Shown here: positions 51,751 through 60,276 of the stretch, one piece after another | How positions within the stretch are numbered: position 1 is the stretch's first letter | Layout of the letters: each line of letters begins with the position of its first letter | Assembly (NCBI GenBank): GCA_934167825.1 | Contig: CAKPLY010000001.1 | Coordinates: 62,001-126,000, forward strand | Reading direction: 5' to 3' | Length of the DNA: 64,000 nt | Source: an uncultured Bacilli bacterium | GTDB taxonomy: Bacteria; Bacillota_I; Bacilli_A; RF39; UBA660 | Notes under the pieces: generated by a model | What the model saw: the letters and a program-made list of their open reading frames with translations, nothing else | Databases searched by the model: none | Told to the model about the DNA's origin: nothing | Program-made: the position numbers and the translations under genes

Positions 51751-52518
51751 TTAATACTTTGTTATAAAGTTTATTATGTCTTCGATATTTATTTTACTTA
51801 TTATCAGTATTATTGCAGCGATACTTAGGAATGGTCCAAAAGGTATCATGTTATCGCTTCTTTTAAATAATACATATAATGCAATAGGAAATGCTATAAA
51901 TGTTGCAAAAAATATTGTTACTATACTCATTGGAAGTCCTAGTACTAAGCCACATAAAAACATCAGTTTTATGTCTCCTCCTCCTAGAGACTCTCTTTTA
52001 AAGATTGTGTCTCCAAGAAACTTAATTAAAAGCATAATTATAAAAGCAATACTTCCCCATAATATACTTTTTAGTGTATAAGTAAGACCAAAGAAAATAA
52101 AATCAAATATTACTATTAATATGATTGAGGTTGTTAGCACTTCATCTAAGATTATCATATATTCTATGTCAGATATGATAACGATAATTAAGGATGATAT
52201 AAATATTAAGTTTATTAGTAATTCAGGAGTAAATTTAAATACTCTATAGCATACTGAGAAAAGGGATGCTGTAACTACTTCGACAATTAGGTAACTGATT
52301 GGAAGTCTTTGATGGCAACATCTACTTTTACCTCCTTGGATGATATAAGATACTATTGGTATTAGTTCGTACCATTTTAGTCGTTTATGACAAATATGGC
52401 AATGGCTAGCTGGTTTTATACATGATTCGTTATTAGATAATCTTGTTGCTAGAACGTGATAGAAACTTCCCATTACTGCACCTAATACGAAGAATAAAAT
52501 TCTAAAATATAATTGCAT
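51751..52518 (-). CDS. Prepilin peptidase (PilD/ComC-like)
   Basis: 255 aa polytopic aspartic protease. N-terminal cysteine region CHICHKRLKWYELIPIVSYI with a second pair near SRCCHQRLPISY; catalytic Asp in IISDIEYMIILDE and in GGGDIKLMFL. It cleaves and usually N-methylates type IV prepilins. It follows the PulF/PilC-type gene in one operon, but no pilin or assembly ATPase is in the window. Confidence 0.93.
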   Translation of the reverse strand: MQLYFRILFFVLGAVMGSFYHVLATRLSNNESCIKPASHCHICHKRLKWYELIPIVSYIIQGGKSRCCHQRLPISYLIVEVVTASLFSVCYRVFKFTPELLINLIFISSLIIVIISDIEYMIILDEVLTTSIILIVIFDFIFFGLTYTLKSILWGSIAFIIMLLIKFLGDTIFKRESLGGGDIKLMFLCGLVLGLPMSIVTIFFATFIAFPIALYVLFKRSDNMIPFGPFLSIAAIILIISKINIEDIINFITKY

Positions 52519-52532
52519 TTTTCTTTCCCCCT

Positions 52533-53810
52533 TTACATAACGTTTGAGTATATATTAAACATTGGTATTACTATTGATAAGACTATTATTCCAACTACTC
52601 CTGCTAAAAATATTATCATTACTGGTTCTATTAGACTTTTTAGTTGGGTTACTAAGTTTTTTTGTTCGTTTTCGTAATAACTTGTTACTGTTTCCATCAT
52701 TGGTCCCATTCTACCTGTTCTTTCGCCAGTTAGTAACATTTCGTATGCGGTATCTGGAAATGCCCATTGATTTTTGAATGCTACTGCAAGTCCATTTCCG
52801 TCTGCTAGATTTTTAAGTGCGTTATTTATTATTATTTTATATATTTCGTTATTACTTATTTGTTTTAATATTTCCATACTATCTGTTATAAAGACACCAT
52901 GATTGATTAGGGATGCGAAAGTTTTAGTAAACATTATTAATTCTTTATAGATAACTATATTTTTTACTACGGGTATATGCATAATGACATATTGCATACC
53001 ATATCTTATTTTACTTGATGATTTATACATTATTGTAAGAAGTAATATTAAGACTACAAGACCTCCAAAAACTACTAAATAATACGTGTTAAAGAAATCA
53101 CTTATATTCATTATTGCTTTAGTGATTGTGGGCAAATCAGATCCTAACTGGTTATATATTCCTTGAAACTGTGGAACTACGTATAGCATAATGAATGTTA
53201 AGATAGCAATTGATGCAATAAGTACGATGCTAGGATAAGTCATAGCACTTATTATTTGCTTTCTATTTTCATCACTTGTTTTATAGTATGATGCCATATC
53301 GTCTAGATTTTCTGTTAAGTTACCTGTAAGTTCACTAGTTTTTAACATGTTTATTAATAGTTTTGGAAAGATATTTCCTTGTTTTTCTAGTGCTTGACTA
53401 AAGTTTAGCCCTTTATTTAATTCATATACTATTTTTTTATATAAGTTTTTATCTTTCTTTTTCTTGGCTTGTTTGCTTAATATTACTACGGAATCAGTTA
53501 GTGGTATACCTGCTTTTATGTAAGTAGACAATTGGGTTAGGAAAAATGCTAATTCTTTATAACTAAATTTTTTTGTTCTGGCATTACCAAGTCCTAGTTG
53601 CTTAGAGAATTTGTCTTCTTTTATTTCTACAACGTTAAGACCTTGGGAAATAAGGAAGGATTCTACTTCTACTTTGCTTGGTGCATCAAAGTAATCTACA
53701 GTTAATTTTCCTGTATCATCTTTAACTGTGTACTTATATCTATTTAGTTTTACTTTTTCGTTATTACCAATATTTTCAATGATTTCTTGTTTTTTATTAA
53801 CATCGTTCAT
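52533..53810 (-). CDS. Type II secretion/type IV pilus inner membrane protein (PulF/PilC family)
   Basis: 425 aa. A cytosolic N-terminus (NRYKYTVKDDTGKLTVDYFDAPS) is followed by two PulF repeats (FFLTQLSTYIKAGIPLTDSVVIL and FTKTFASLINHGVFITDSMEIL). Three membrane helices are present, the last near the C-terminus (IIFLAGVVGIIVLSIVIPMF). It is the platform protein of pilus or competence pseudopilus machines. A short leader region links it to the upstream ddl terminator. The partner ATPase is not present here. Confidence 0.93.
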   Translation of the reverse strand: MNDVNKKQEIIENIGNNEKVKLNRYKYTVKDDTGKLTVDYFDAPSKVEVESFLISQGLNVVEIKEDKFSKQLGLGNARTKKFSYKELAFFLTQLSTYIKAGIPLTDSVVILSKQAKKKKDKNLYKKIVYELNKGLNFSQALEKQGNIFPKLLINMLKTSELTGNLTENLDDMASYYKTSDENRKQIISAMTYPSIVLIASIAILTFIMLYVVPQFQGIYNQLGSDLPTITKAIMNISDFFNTYYLVVFGGLVVLILLLTIMYKSSSKIRYGMQYVIMHIPVVKNIVIYKELIMFTKTFASLINHGVFITDSMEILKQISNNEIYKIIINNALKNLADGNGLAVAFKNQWAFPDTAYEMLLTGERTGRMGPMMETVTSYYENEQKNLVTQLKSLIEPVMIIFLAGVVGIIVLSIVIPMFNIYSNVM

Positions 53811-53896
53811 AATATTAACACCCTTATATATCTTTCTTATCTAATATATATTTTATCAAATAATTGATGTTTTGTCTATAAATTTAGAATAAGATT

Positions 53897-53936
53897 AAGA
53901 AAAAATACCTTACTTGAAATTATAGTAAGATATTTC
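53897..53936 (-). terminator. ddl terminator
   Basis: On the minus strand AAATATCTTAC pairs with GTAAGGTATTT, followed by TTTTCTT. Confidence 0.75.
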
Positions 53937-53942
53937 TTATTT

Positions 53943-54923
53943 TTATGCATTTTCAATTAAGTTAGTGATTAAATCTTTATAACTTATTCCATCATATTTT
54001 AATAGTTCTGGATACATGCTTGTTTTTGTAAATCCTGGTAGTGTGTTTACTTCGATTAGATATACTTTATTATTTACTTCATCATATAAGAAGTCTATTC
54101 TTGATATTTGTTTGATATCTAATATTTTAACTACTGTTTTTATATAAGAGTGAATTTCTTGTTCAACACTACTAGGTATTGTACTTGGAATATAAGTGTT
54201 TCCTGCATTTACGTATTTTGAATCATAGTCATAGAATTCACTATTATAAGTAATTTCTCCAACTTTTGTTATATGTAAATTACTATTATCAATTAATACT
54301 GCACACTCTAATTCTCTTGCTTTTATAAATTTTTCTACTAGAAGTTTATTAGAGAATTTGTAAGCATAATTTATGTTTTTTACTAATTCTTCTTTGTTCT
54401 TGCAGATATTTATTCCTATTGAGCTACCTGAGTCTACTGGTTTTACAATGACTGGGTAACTAAATGGAAGTGCAATATTTTCTATGTCATCATTTTTTCT
54501 TACTACGATATATGGTGCGACAGGTATATTATATTTGCTACAGATAATTTTAGTAAATTCTTTTTCTAAACATACACTGTTAGTTAGGGTATTACTTCCT
54601 ACATATTTTATATCAAATAATTCAAAGAATCCTTGAATTTTTCCATCTTCGCCAGTGTTACCGTGGATTATTGGAAATACTACATCGATACTTTGTAAGA
54701 ATGATACTATATTATCTATTTTTTCTATTTTTGCATTTGACCAGTTTTCTATTTTTGCTATTTCATCTTGATAATAATACCATATGTTATCTTTAGATAT
54801 GACAACCGGTATTACATCGTATTTATCTTTATCTATATTTGAAAGGATACTTCCTGCGGATTTACAGGAAATTAAGTGTTCACTTGAATTACCCCCGAAT
54901 AAGATAACTACCTTTTTTTTCAT
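53943..54923 (-). CDS. ddl: D-alanine--D-alanine ligase
   Basis: 326 aa ATP-grasp enzyme making the D-Ala-D-Ala end of peptidoglycan precursors. FGGNSSEHLISCKSAGSIL at the start (Glu-His kept), FPIIHGNTGEDGKIQGFFEL, PVIVKPVDSGSSIGI, the C-terminal RIDFLYDEVNNKVYLIEVNTLPGFT. ATG 54923 follows AGGTGA; a GTG at 54932 overlaps the ribosome binding site. Evidence that this organism has a wall. Confidence 0.96.
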   Translation of the reverse strand: MKKKVVILFGGNSSEHLISCKSAGSILSNIDKDKYDVIPVVISKDNIWYYYQDEIAKIENWSNAKIEKIDNIVSFLQSIDVVFPIIHGNTGEDGKIQGFFELFDIKYVGSNTLTNSVCLEKEFTKIICSKYNIPVAPYIVVRKNDDIENIALPFSYPVIVKPVDSGSSIGINICKNKEELVKNINYAYKFSNKLLVEKFIKARELECAVLIDNSNLHITKVGEITYNSEFYDYDSKYVNAGNTYIPSTIPSSVEQEIHSYIKTVVKILDIKQISRIDFLYDEVNNKVYLIEVNTLPGFTKTSMYPELLKYDGISYKDLITNLIENA

Positions 54924-54959
54924 TTTATTCACCTACTATAGTTATATGAAAAAAAGAGA

Positions 54960-56204
54960 TTATTTGCTACTTTCTTTCATAACATCTATTGCTTTTCTCA
55001 TAACCATATCGTATTTATAAACATCAAGTCCACCGATTTCTTTTAGGAAGTCTTCTTTAGAAATACTATATTTTTTAATTTCTTCTTCGATTTTCTTGTC
55101 TACTTCTTCTTCAGTTACAGTAATGTTTTCTTCTTTGATTACTGCTTCAAGTAAGTAACGATATTTGATTCTTTTACTTGCTTCTTCTTTCATTTCGCCC
55201 ATGATAGCATCTTTAGTAGTGTTTGCATATTTTAAGTATATTTCTTCATTTAGTCCTTGCATTGCAAGTTTATCTAGTAAGTCTTCGTACATTCTTTCTT
55301 CTTCAGCGTGTACTAATTCTTCATCTATTTCTACTTCCATGTTTTTTGATGCTGTTTCAAGGATTGAGTCGATGTATTTGTTTTCTGCAATTTTCTCTTT
55401 TTCGTTTTTGATGTTTTCTTTTAAGAAGTTTTCTAATTCTTCTTTGTTAGTTACTCCTTCGATATCTAAGTCTTCAAAAAATTCTTTATCAAGTGATGGT
55501 ATTACTTTTTCTTTTACATCATTAACTTTTACTTTGAATTCTACTTTTTTACCTTTTAAATCTTCGGCATGATAGTCTTTAGGGAATGTTAATTCTAATG
55601 TTTTTTCATCGCCTTTTTTAAGTCCTACTAATCCTTCTTCGAAACCTGGAATAAAACTATTGCTTCCTATTTCTAGTGAGTAGTTTTCTCCTTTTCCTCC
55701 AGGGAATGCTACTTTATCTATAAATCCTTCAAAGTCAATGATTGCAGTGTCGCCATTTACTATTTTCCCATCTTTTTCTACCATTTCAGCATAGTGTTCT
55801 TGTAAATGTTTAATTTCGTGTTCTATTTCTTCTTTTTCTACTTTTACTGCTTCTTTTTTAACTTTTAAATCTTTATATTTACCTAGTTTAACATTAGATT
55901 TTACAATTAAAGTAAAGTTAACTTCTAGAGATTCTTTAGAAATATTAACTAAATCTACTTTTGGTTCAACCATAGGTACTTCTTTTTCTTCTTTAATTAT
56001 ATCCATGTATTTTTGACGTACTAGATTATCTGCTGCTTCAAGTAAGATTTCTTTTTCGCCATATTTTTTCTCAAATATGTTTCTTGGTGCTTTTCCTGGT
56101 CTAAATCCGTCGATTTTTGCAGTTTTGTTTAGTTTGTTGAATGCTTTTTCTTGTTCTTTTTCCCAAATATCCTTTTCTACTTTAAAATTAATTACTTTCT
56201 TCAT
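54960..56204 (-). CDS. tig: Trigger factor
   Basis: 414 aa ribosome-bound chaperone. The N-terminal ribosome-binding domain carries the signature GFRPGKAPRNIFEKKYG (family GFRxGKxP). The FKBP-like PPIase domain follows (GDTAIIDFEGFIDKVAF, SFIPGFEEGLVGLKKGDEKTL), then the long helical C-terminal arms. Slightly shorter than Bacillus Tig (424 aa). It lies 12 bases after greA stop. Confidence 0.96.
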   Translation of the reverse strand: MKKVINFKVEKDIWEKEQEKAFNKLNKTAKIDGFRPGKAPRNIFEKKYGEKEILLEAADNLVRQKYMDIIKEEKEVPMVEPKVDLVNISKESLEVNFTLIVKSNVKLGKYKDLKVKKEAVKVEKEEIEHEIKHLQEHYAEMVEKDGKIVNGDTAIIDFEGFIDKVAFPGGKGENYSLEIGSNSFIPGFEEGLVGLKKGDEKTLELTFPKDYHAEDLKGKKVEFKVKVNDVKEKVIPSLDKEFFEDLDIEGVTNKEELENFLKENIKNEKEKIAENKYIDSILETASKNMEVEIDEELVHAEEERMYEDLLDKLAMQGLNEEIYLKYANTTKDAIMGEMKEEASKRIKYRYLLEAVIKEENITVTEEEVDKKIEEEIKKYSISKEDFLKEIGGLDVYKYDMVMRKAIDVMKESSK

Positions 56205-56215
56205 AATATTCTCCC

Positions 56216-56692
56216 TTATAATATATCTACAATTTTAACATTGTATTTTCCGTTTGGACTTTCTACTGAACAAATGTCGTTTTTCTTGTGTCCCATGATT
56301 GCTTTTGCAAGTGGGCTTTCATTAGAAATTTTATTGTTTGAAGGGTCTGCTTCTTTGCTTCCTACAATTCTATATTCGTCTATTTCGTCATCGTCATCAA
56401 TATATTCAACTTTTACAGTAACTCCTAAACTTACTTCGTTAGTTGATTTCTTTTCAATAACGTGTGCTTTTTCTAATAGTTTTTCTAATTCTAGTATACG
56501 ACCTTCTATTTGTGCTTGCTCATCTCTTGCAGCGTCATAGTCTGCGTTCTCAGACAAATCTCCTAAGGCTCTTGCATCTTTTAATGCTTTTATTACTTCA
56601 GGACGTCTTACATCTTTTAGATGTGCTAGTTCTTCTTCTAATTCTAATAAACCTTCAGCGGTTAAATAAACTTTCTCTTTATCAGTTTTCAT
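56216..56692 (-). CDS. greA: Transcription elongation factor GreA
   Basis: 158 aa, exact GreA length. The N-terminal coiled coil (LTAEGLLELEEELAHLKDVRR, GDLSENADYDAARDEQAQIE) carries acidic tip residues, and the C-terminal FKBP-like domain ends in SPLAKAIMGHKKNDICSVESP. GreA rescues backtracked RNA polymerase. ATG 56692 follows GAGGTGA; the upstream ATG at 56713 overlaps that site. As in Bacillus, it lies downstream of the trhP genes. Confidence 0.97.
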   Translation of the reverse strand: MKTDKEKVYLTAEGLLELEEELAHLKDVRRPEVIKALKDARALGDLSENADYDAARDEQAQIEGRILELEKLLEKAHVIEKKSTNEVSLGVTVKVEYIDDDDEIDEYRIVGSKEADPSNNKISNESPLAKAIMGHKKNDICSVESPNGKYNVKIVDIL

Positions 56693-56754
56693 TTTTAATA
56701 TCACCTCTAACATTTCAAAATTATATTATTTTTTTTAATATTTGTCAAGACTAT

Positions 56755-57951
56755 CTATATCTTTTTTCTAATTATATCATTTTTGTATAGTTTTTTATCT
56801 AATTTAATTTTAACTATTTGTTCTGGATGGTTGGCAACTTCAATTACGTTATCATCTATATCATACATTTTATCTATTTTAAAAGAAAATGTGTTAATGT
56901 TTGGTCCAAATACTTCTACTTCATCACCTTTTTTAAAGTAGTTTCTTTGAGTTATTGTAGCAAGCATTTTATCTTCATCGTAAGATAAGACTACTCCTAG
57001 GAAATCTTGATTTGATACTTCCATTCTACCTAGAAAATATTGTTCATCTTTAGTAGGTTCTTTATCAAAGAATTGGACTACACTATCTCTATTTGCAACT
57101 TTATCTAGTACTTTTTTATAATATGCTATTTTTTCTTTAGTTAGAACATTATTATAATAATCATCTATAGCAGATCTATATGTATTTATTACTGTTGCTA
57201 CATAATAGTTAGAACGCATACGACCTTCTACTTTAAGACTTGTTACACCAATAGATATTAATTCATCTAGTTTTTCTATCATAGATAAGTCTTTTGAACA
57301 CATAGTAAATCTAGTATCGCTTTCTTGTTCTTTGTCTATATCAGCAAGGTCAAAGTCCCATCTACATACTTGGGCACATCCTCCTCTATTGGCATCTCTA
57401 TTGGTAAAGTAGTTTGATAAGACACATCTACCAGAATATGATGCACACATTGCACCGTGAATGAATACTTCTACTTCTATACCACATTTATCTATTATTT
57501 CTTTTATTTCTTCTTTGCTTAGTTCTCTTGCAAGTACTACTCTTTCTACTCCAAGGTTCTTATAGAAATTAACAGAATACTTATTAGATATTGAACTTTG
57601 AGTAGACATATGAATATTTAAGTTAATGTTATTTTTTTTAACTATGTCTATTACGCTTACATCACTTACTATGATAGCATCAACTTTAGCGCTTTCTAGT
57701 ACTTTTAGGTATTCTACTATACCATCATAGTCTTCATTTAGGAATGAGATATTTACAGTTACATATACTTTTTTATTTATACTATGAGCATAAGAACAAG
57801 CAAATATTATTTCTTCATCACTAAAGTTATCTGCGTTTGCTCTTAAACTAAATTTCTTTCCTCCAATATAACAAGCATCTGCTCCATACATAAAAGCAAA
57901 TTTAAGTCTTTCTATGTCTCCTGCAGGAGATAATAATTCTACTTTTTGCAT
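56755..57951 (-). CDS. trhP2: U32 family tRNA hydroxylation protein TrhP2 (YrrO-like)
   Basis: 398 aa U32 'peptidase' family protein. Motifs: VELLSPAGDIERLKFAFMYGADACYIGGKKFSLRA at the start, EVFIHGAMCASYSGRCVLSNYF with the cluster cysteines, GGCAQVCRWDF and LKVEGRMRSNYYVATV. With TrhP1, the family member hydroxylates U34 of tRNA using prephenate. The order trmR-trhP1-X-trhP2-greA supports this. Its start overlaps the unknown gene by 13 bases. Confidence 0.9.
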   Translation of the reverse strand: MQKVELLSPAGDIERLKFAFMYGADACYIGGKKFSLRANADNFSDEEIIFACSYAHSINKKVYVTVNISFLNEDYDGIVEYLKVLESAKVDAIIVSDVSVIDIVKKNNINLNIHMSTQSSISNKYSVNFYKNLGVERVVLARELSKEEIKEIIDKCGIEVEVFIHGAMCASYSGRCVLSNYFTNRDANRGGCAQVCRWDFDLADIDKEQESDTRFTMCSKDLSMIEKLDELISIGVTSLKVEGRMRSNYYVATVINTYRSAIDDYYNNVLTKEKIAYYKKVLDKVANRDSVVQFFDKEPTKDEQYFLGRMEVSNQDFLGVVLSYDEDKMLATITQRNYFKKGDEVEVFGPNINTFSFKIDKMYDIDDNVIEVANHPEQIVKIKLDKKLYKNDIIRKKI

Positions 57952-58820
57952 AATACTTTCCTCTTACTAGAGAAATCATTTATATAGTTATTAAACTTAG
58001 TTAAATCTATTACTTTACTTGATTCTATTATACTATTTAAGTCTTCATTGATGATAGAAAGTATTTCTTTTTTTCTAGAAGATTCGATGTTACTTTCTAG
58101 TACTATGATAATTAGATTATTTAATAATGCACGAATAGTAGTCATTAACTCTCTATATAGATGGTATGCTTCTTCATCTATTTCGTTTAGTTTACTTTTA
58201 TATTTATCTCTAAAGATATAGTTACTACTTCTTAATTCTAAAGGAATAGTTAATCTATAACAAGTAGATAACATTTTAAAGTCTTTATTTATCTTATCTA
58301 ATAGTCTATTTATTACAGGTATATTTTCATGATATATCTTTAATGTATCTTTATCATTATTAAAATATGCGTATGGAAGTATTTTGTCATTAATAAGAAG
58401 TAATGTTTCTGCGCTTAATGACTCTATTGGATAAAGTAATTTTTCATTAGTTACAATATTTGTAAATAAACTTGTTATACCACTATTTAATCCTATACCG
58501 TTGTCTTTAGAGTCTACTACTCCATAACCTAGTTTTTCTCTATCATTTGAAGATACATGAAATAATCCTAAAACATCTCCCATATAACTATTTGAATATA
58601 ATGTATTAGTATTGTTGTCATAGAAACATAAATATCTTTTATTATTTTTTTTACATATATTTAAGTCTCCAAGATTAGTTAGATAGTTTTTGTTTAGATT
58701 ATCCATATTAAATCCTTTGATATACTCATTTACCATATAATAAGGATTATCTATAAGTAATTTGTTTTTTTTATCTAACATTTCTTCTTTATTATAAAAA
58801 TAATTTAGTCTACTTTTCAT
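57939..58820 (-). CDS. Unknown protein inserted in the trhP operon
   Basis: 293 aa, cytosolic, Asn/Lys/Asp-rich. The first third is beta-like (LNICKKNNKRYLCFYDNNTNTLYSNSYMGDVLG) and the C-terminal half is helical. The N-terminal part recalls the C-terminal extension of some U32 proteins (GDVLGLF...DREKLGYGVVDSK), so it could be a detached domain. It overlaps trhP2 on one side and the YrrN-like gene on the other by a few bases, so it is translated with them. Confidence 0.65.
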   Translation of the reverse strand: MKSRLNYFYNKEEMLDKKNKLLIDNPYYMVNEYIKGFNMDNLNKNYLTNLGDLNICKKNNKRYLCFYDNNTNTLYSNSYMGDVLGLFHVSSNDREKLGYGVVDSKDNGIGLNSGITSLFTNIVTNEKLLYPIESLSAETLLLINDKILPYAYFNNDKDTLKIYHENIPVINRLLDKINKDFKMLSTCYRLTIPLELRSSNYIFRDKYKSKLNEIDEEAYHLYRELMTTIRALLNNLIIIVLESNIESSRKKEILSIINEDLNSIIESSKVIDLTKFNNYINDFSSKRKVLCKK

Positions 58821-59614
58821 TTCTTCACCTTAAATATTGTCTTAGTATTATAAAATCCTAAGTAATAATCCTTTCCGTCTTTATCTTTATTTATAAATTT
58901 ATCTAGTACTTCTATATTATTATTAATATTTAAATCTATTACTAAATAATCTATATCATTAATATTATCTATTTCATTAATTAAGTTTACTAAGTCACTA
59001 TAGATAATAGTATTATTTTCTTCGCGTATAGTATATGTTTTATCACTGTTTGTTAAAGTATACATATTCTTAGTGTTAGGTTTATCTATATATTTAAAAT
59101 AATTACTTAGTAACTTTCTTTTAGAACAAAATATCGGTATATTACCATAGATGGTATAAAAGATAGACATATTAGTATACTTTTTTATTTCTTTTATATC
59201 ATCAATAGTTATATCACTAGTAATATATGTATTATTTATACCAAGACTTTTATAGAAATTATTACTTAGGGTACTTCTATTTAGATGATCTTTTGCTATT
59301 ACTAGTTTATCTATTAGATTATACTTTTTAGATAATTCATATACTGCCATATCATAGAATATTATATAATCTATACTATCATCTATCTTACTTAATACAC
59401 TATCTAGTAAGTCTAAATCTTTATTATGCATTATTTTATTTAGTAATATTATTTTCTTTTTATTTGTTTTAATATTTTTAATATAATCTATATCTAGATA
59501 AAAAGAAGAATATATGCTTAAATCCTTAACAGGATATATTATACCATATATATCTTTATTTATAAGTATATCTATATCATCAATGGTACTAGGTTTAACT
59601 AAAAACTTACTCAT
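58817..59614 (-). CDS. trhP1: U32 family tRNA hydroxylation protein TrhP1-like (YrrN-like)
   Basis: 265 aa, highly divergent U32 protein. TIYGNIPIFCSKRKLLSNYF aligns with the HGAMCASYSGRCVLSNYF motif of the neighbour, keeping only part of the cysteines. The TIM-barrel-like N-terminal half lacks the usual LSPAGD start. In Bacillus, YrrN (TrhP1) and YrrO (TrhP2) act together in forming 5-hydroxyuridine at U34. Assignment is from motif remnants and synteny. Confidence 0.7.
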   Translation of the reverse strand: MSKFLVKPSTIDDIDILINKDIYGIIYPVKDLSIYSSFYLDIDYIKNIKTNKKKIILLNKIMHNKDLDLLDSVLSKIDDSIDYIIFYDMAVYELSKKYNLIDKLVIAKDHLNRSTLSNNFYKSLGINNTYITSDITIDDIKEIKKYTNMSIFYTIYGNIPIFCSKRKLLSNYFKYIDKPNTKNMYTLTNSDKTYTIREENNTIIYSDLVNLINEIDNINDIDYLVIDLNINNNIEVLDKFINKDKDGKDYYLGFYNTKTIFKVKK

Positions 59615-60191
59615 TACTTATCACTTTCCTTGATATTGCTATTTTGTCTCCTACGGGAATATATATAGTAGTAAACTCTTTATTGTTATCTAAAAACTCT
59701 ATAAATAACTTTATTTTATTTACTATTCCTCTTTGATTTTTAGTCTTAATAAGTGTAGAATCTTCTACTAGACCATGAAATGATAAATTATCAGTAATTA
59801 TTACTCCATTAGTAGTTAAGTTATCTTTAAATAGATTAAAGAAATTTATATTATTTCCTTTACTTGCATCAATAAATATTAAATCATACTTAGAAGTAGT
59901 TTTATACTCTAATGCATCCATATTAATAATATTTATTCTATCACTTAAATTAAATTTATCTATATTAGATACTGCTATAGTGTATCTATCTATATCTTTT
60001 TCTATAGTAGTTATTTTAATATCTTTATCTGTTAGTGCCATACATATACTAGAATACCCTATCGCACTACCTATTTCTAATATATTTTTTATATTATTTT
60101 CTTTTATATAATTACACATATAATCTATACCATCTTTTAACATTATAGGTACTTTATTTATTTGTGCATACTTTATAATACTATCAAGCAT
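59607..60191 (-). CDS. trmR: SAM-dependent O-methyltransferase TrmR (YrrM-like)
   Basis: 194 aa class I methyltransferase of the catechol-O-methyltransferase-like group. SAM motif ILEIGSAIGYSSICMAL, then TTIEKDIDRYTIAVSNI, DLIFIDASKGNNINFFNLF and VIITDNLSFHG. Bacillus YrrM (TrmR) methylates the 5-hydroxyuridine made by TrhP1/P2 to 5-methoxyuridine in tRNA; the operon here has the same order. It overlaps the next gene by eight bases. Confidence 0.9.
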   Translation of the reverse strand: MLDSIIKYAQINKVPIMLKDGIDYMCNYIKENNIKNILEIGSAIGYSSICMALTDKDIKITTIEKDIDRYTIAVSNIDKFNLSDRINIINMDALEYKTTSKYDLIFIDASKGNNINFFNLFKDNLTTNGVIITDNLSFHGLVEDSTLIKTKNQRGIVNKIKLFIEFLDNNKEFTTIYIPVGDKIAISRKVISNE

Positions 60192-60276
60192 ATTATCCCT
60201 TCTTTAGTCCTATTGTATCAAAAAACCCTTATAAAGTCTATATTATAAGGGTAATTTAACGGATATTTTACATTTT

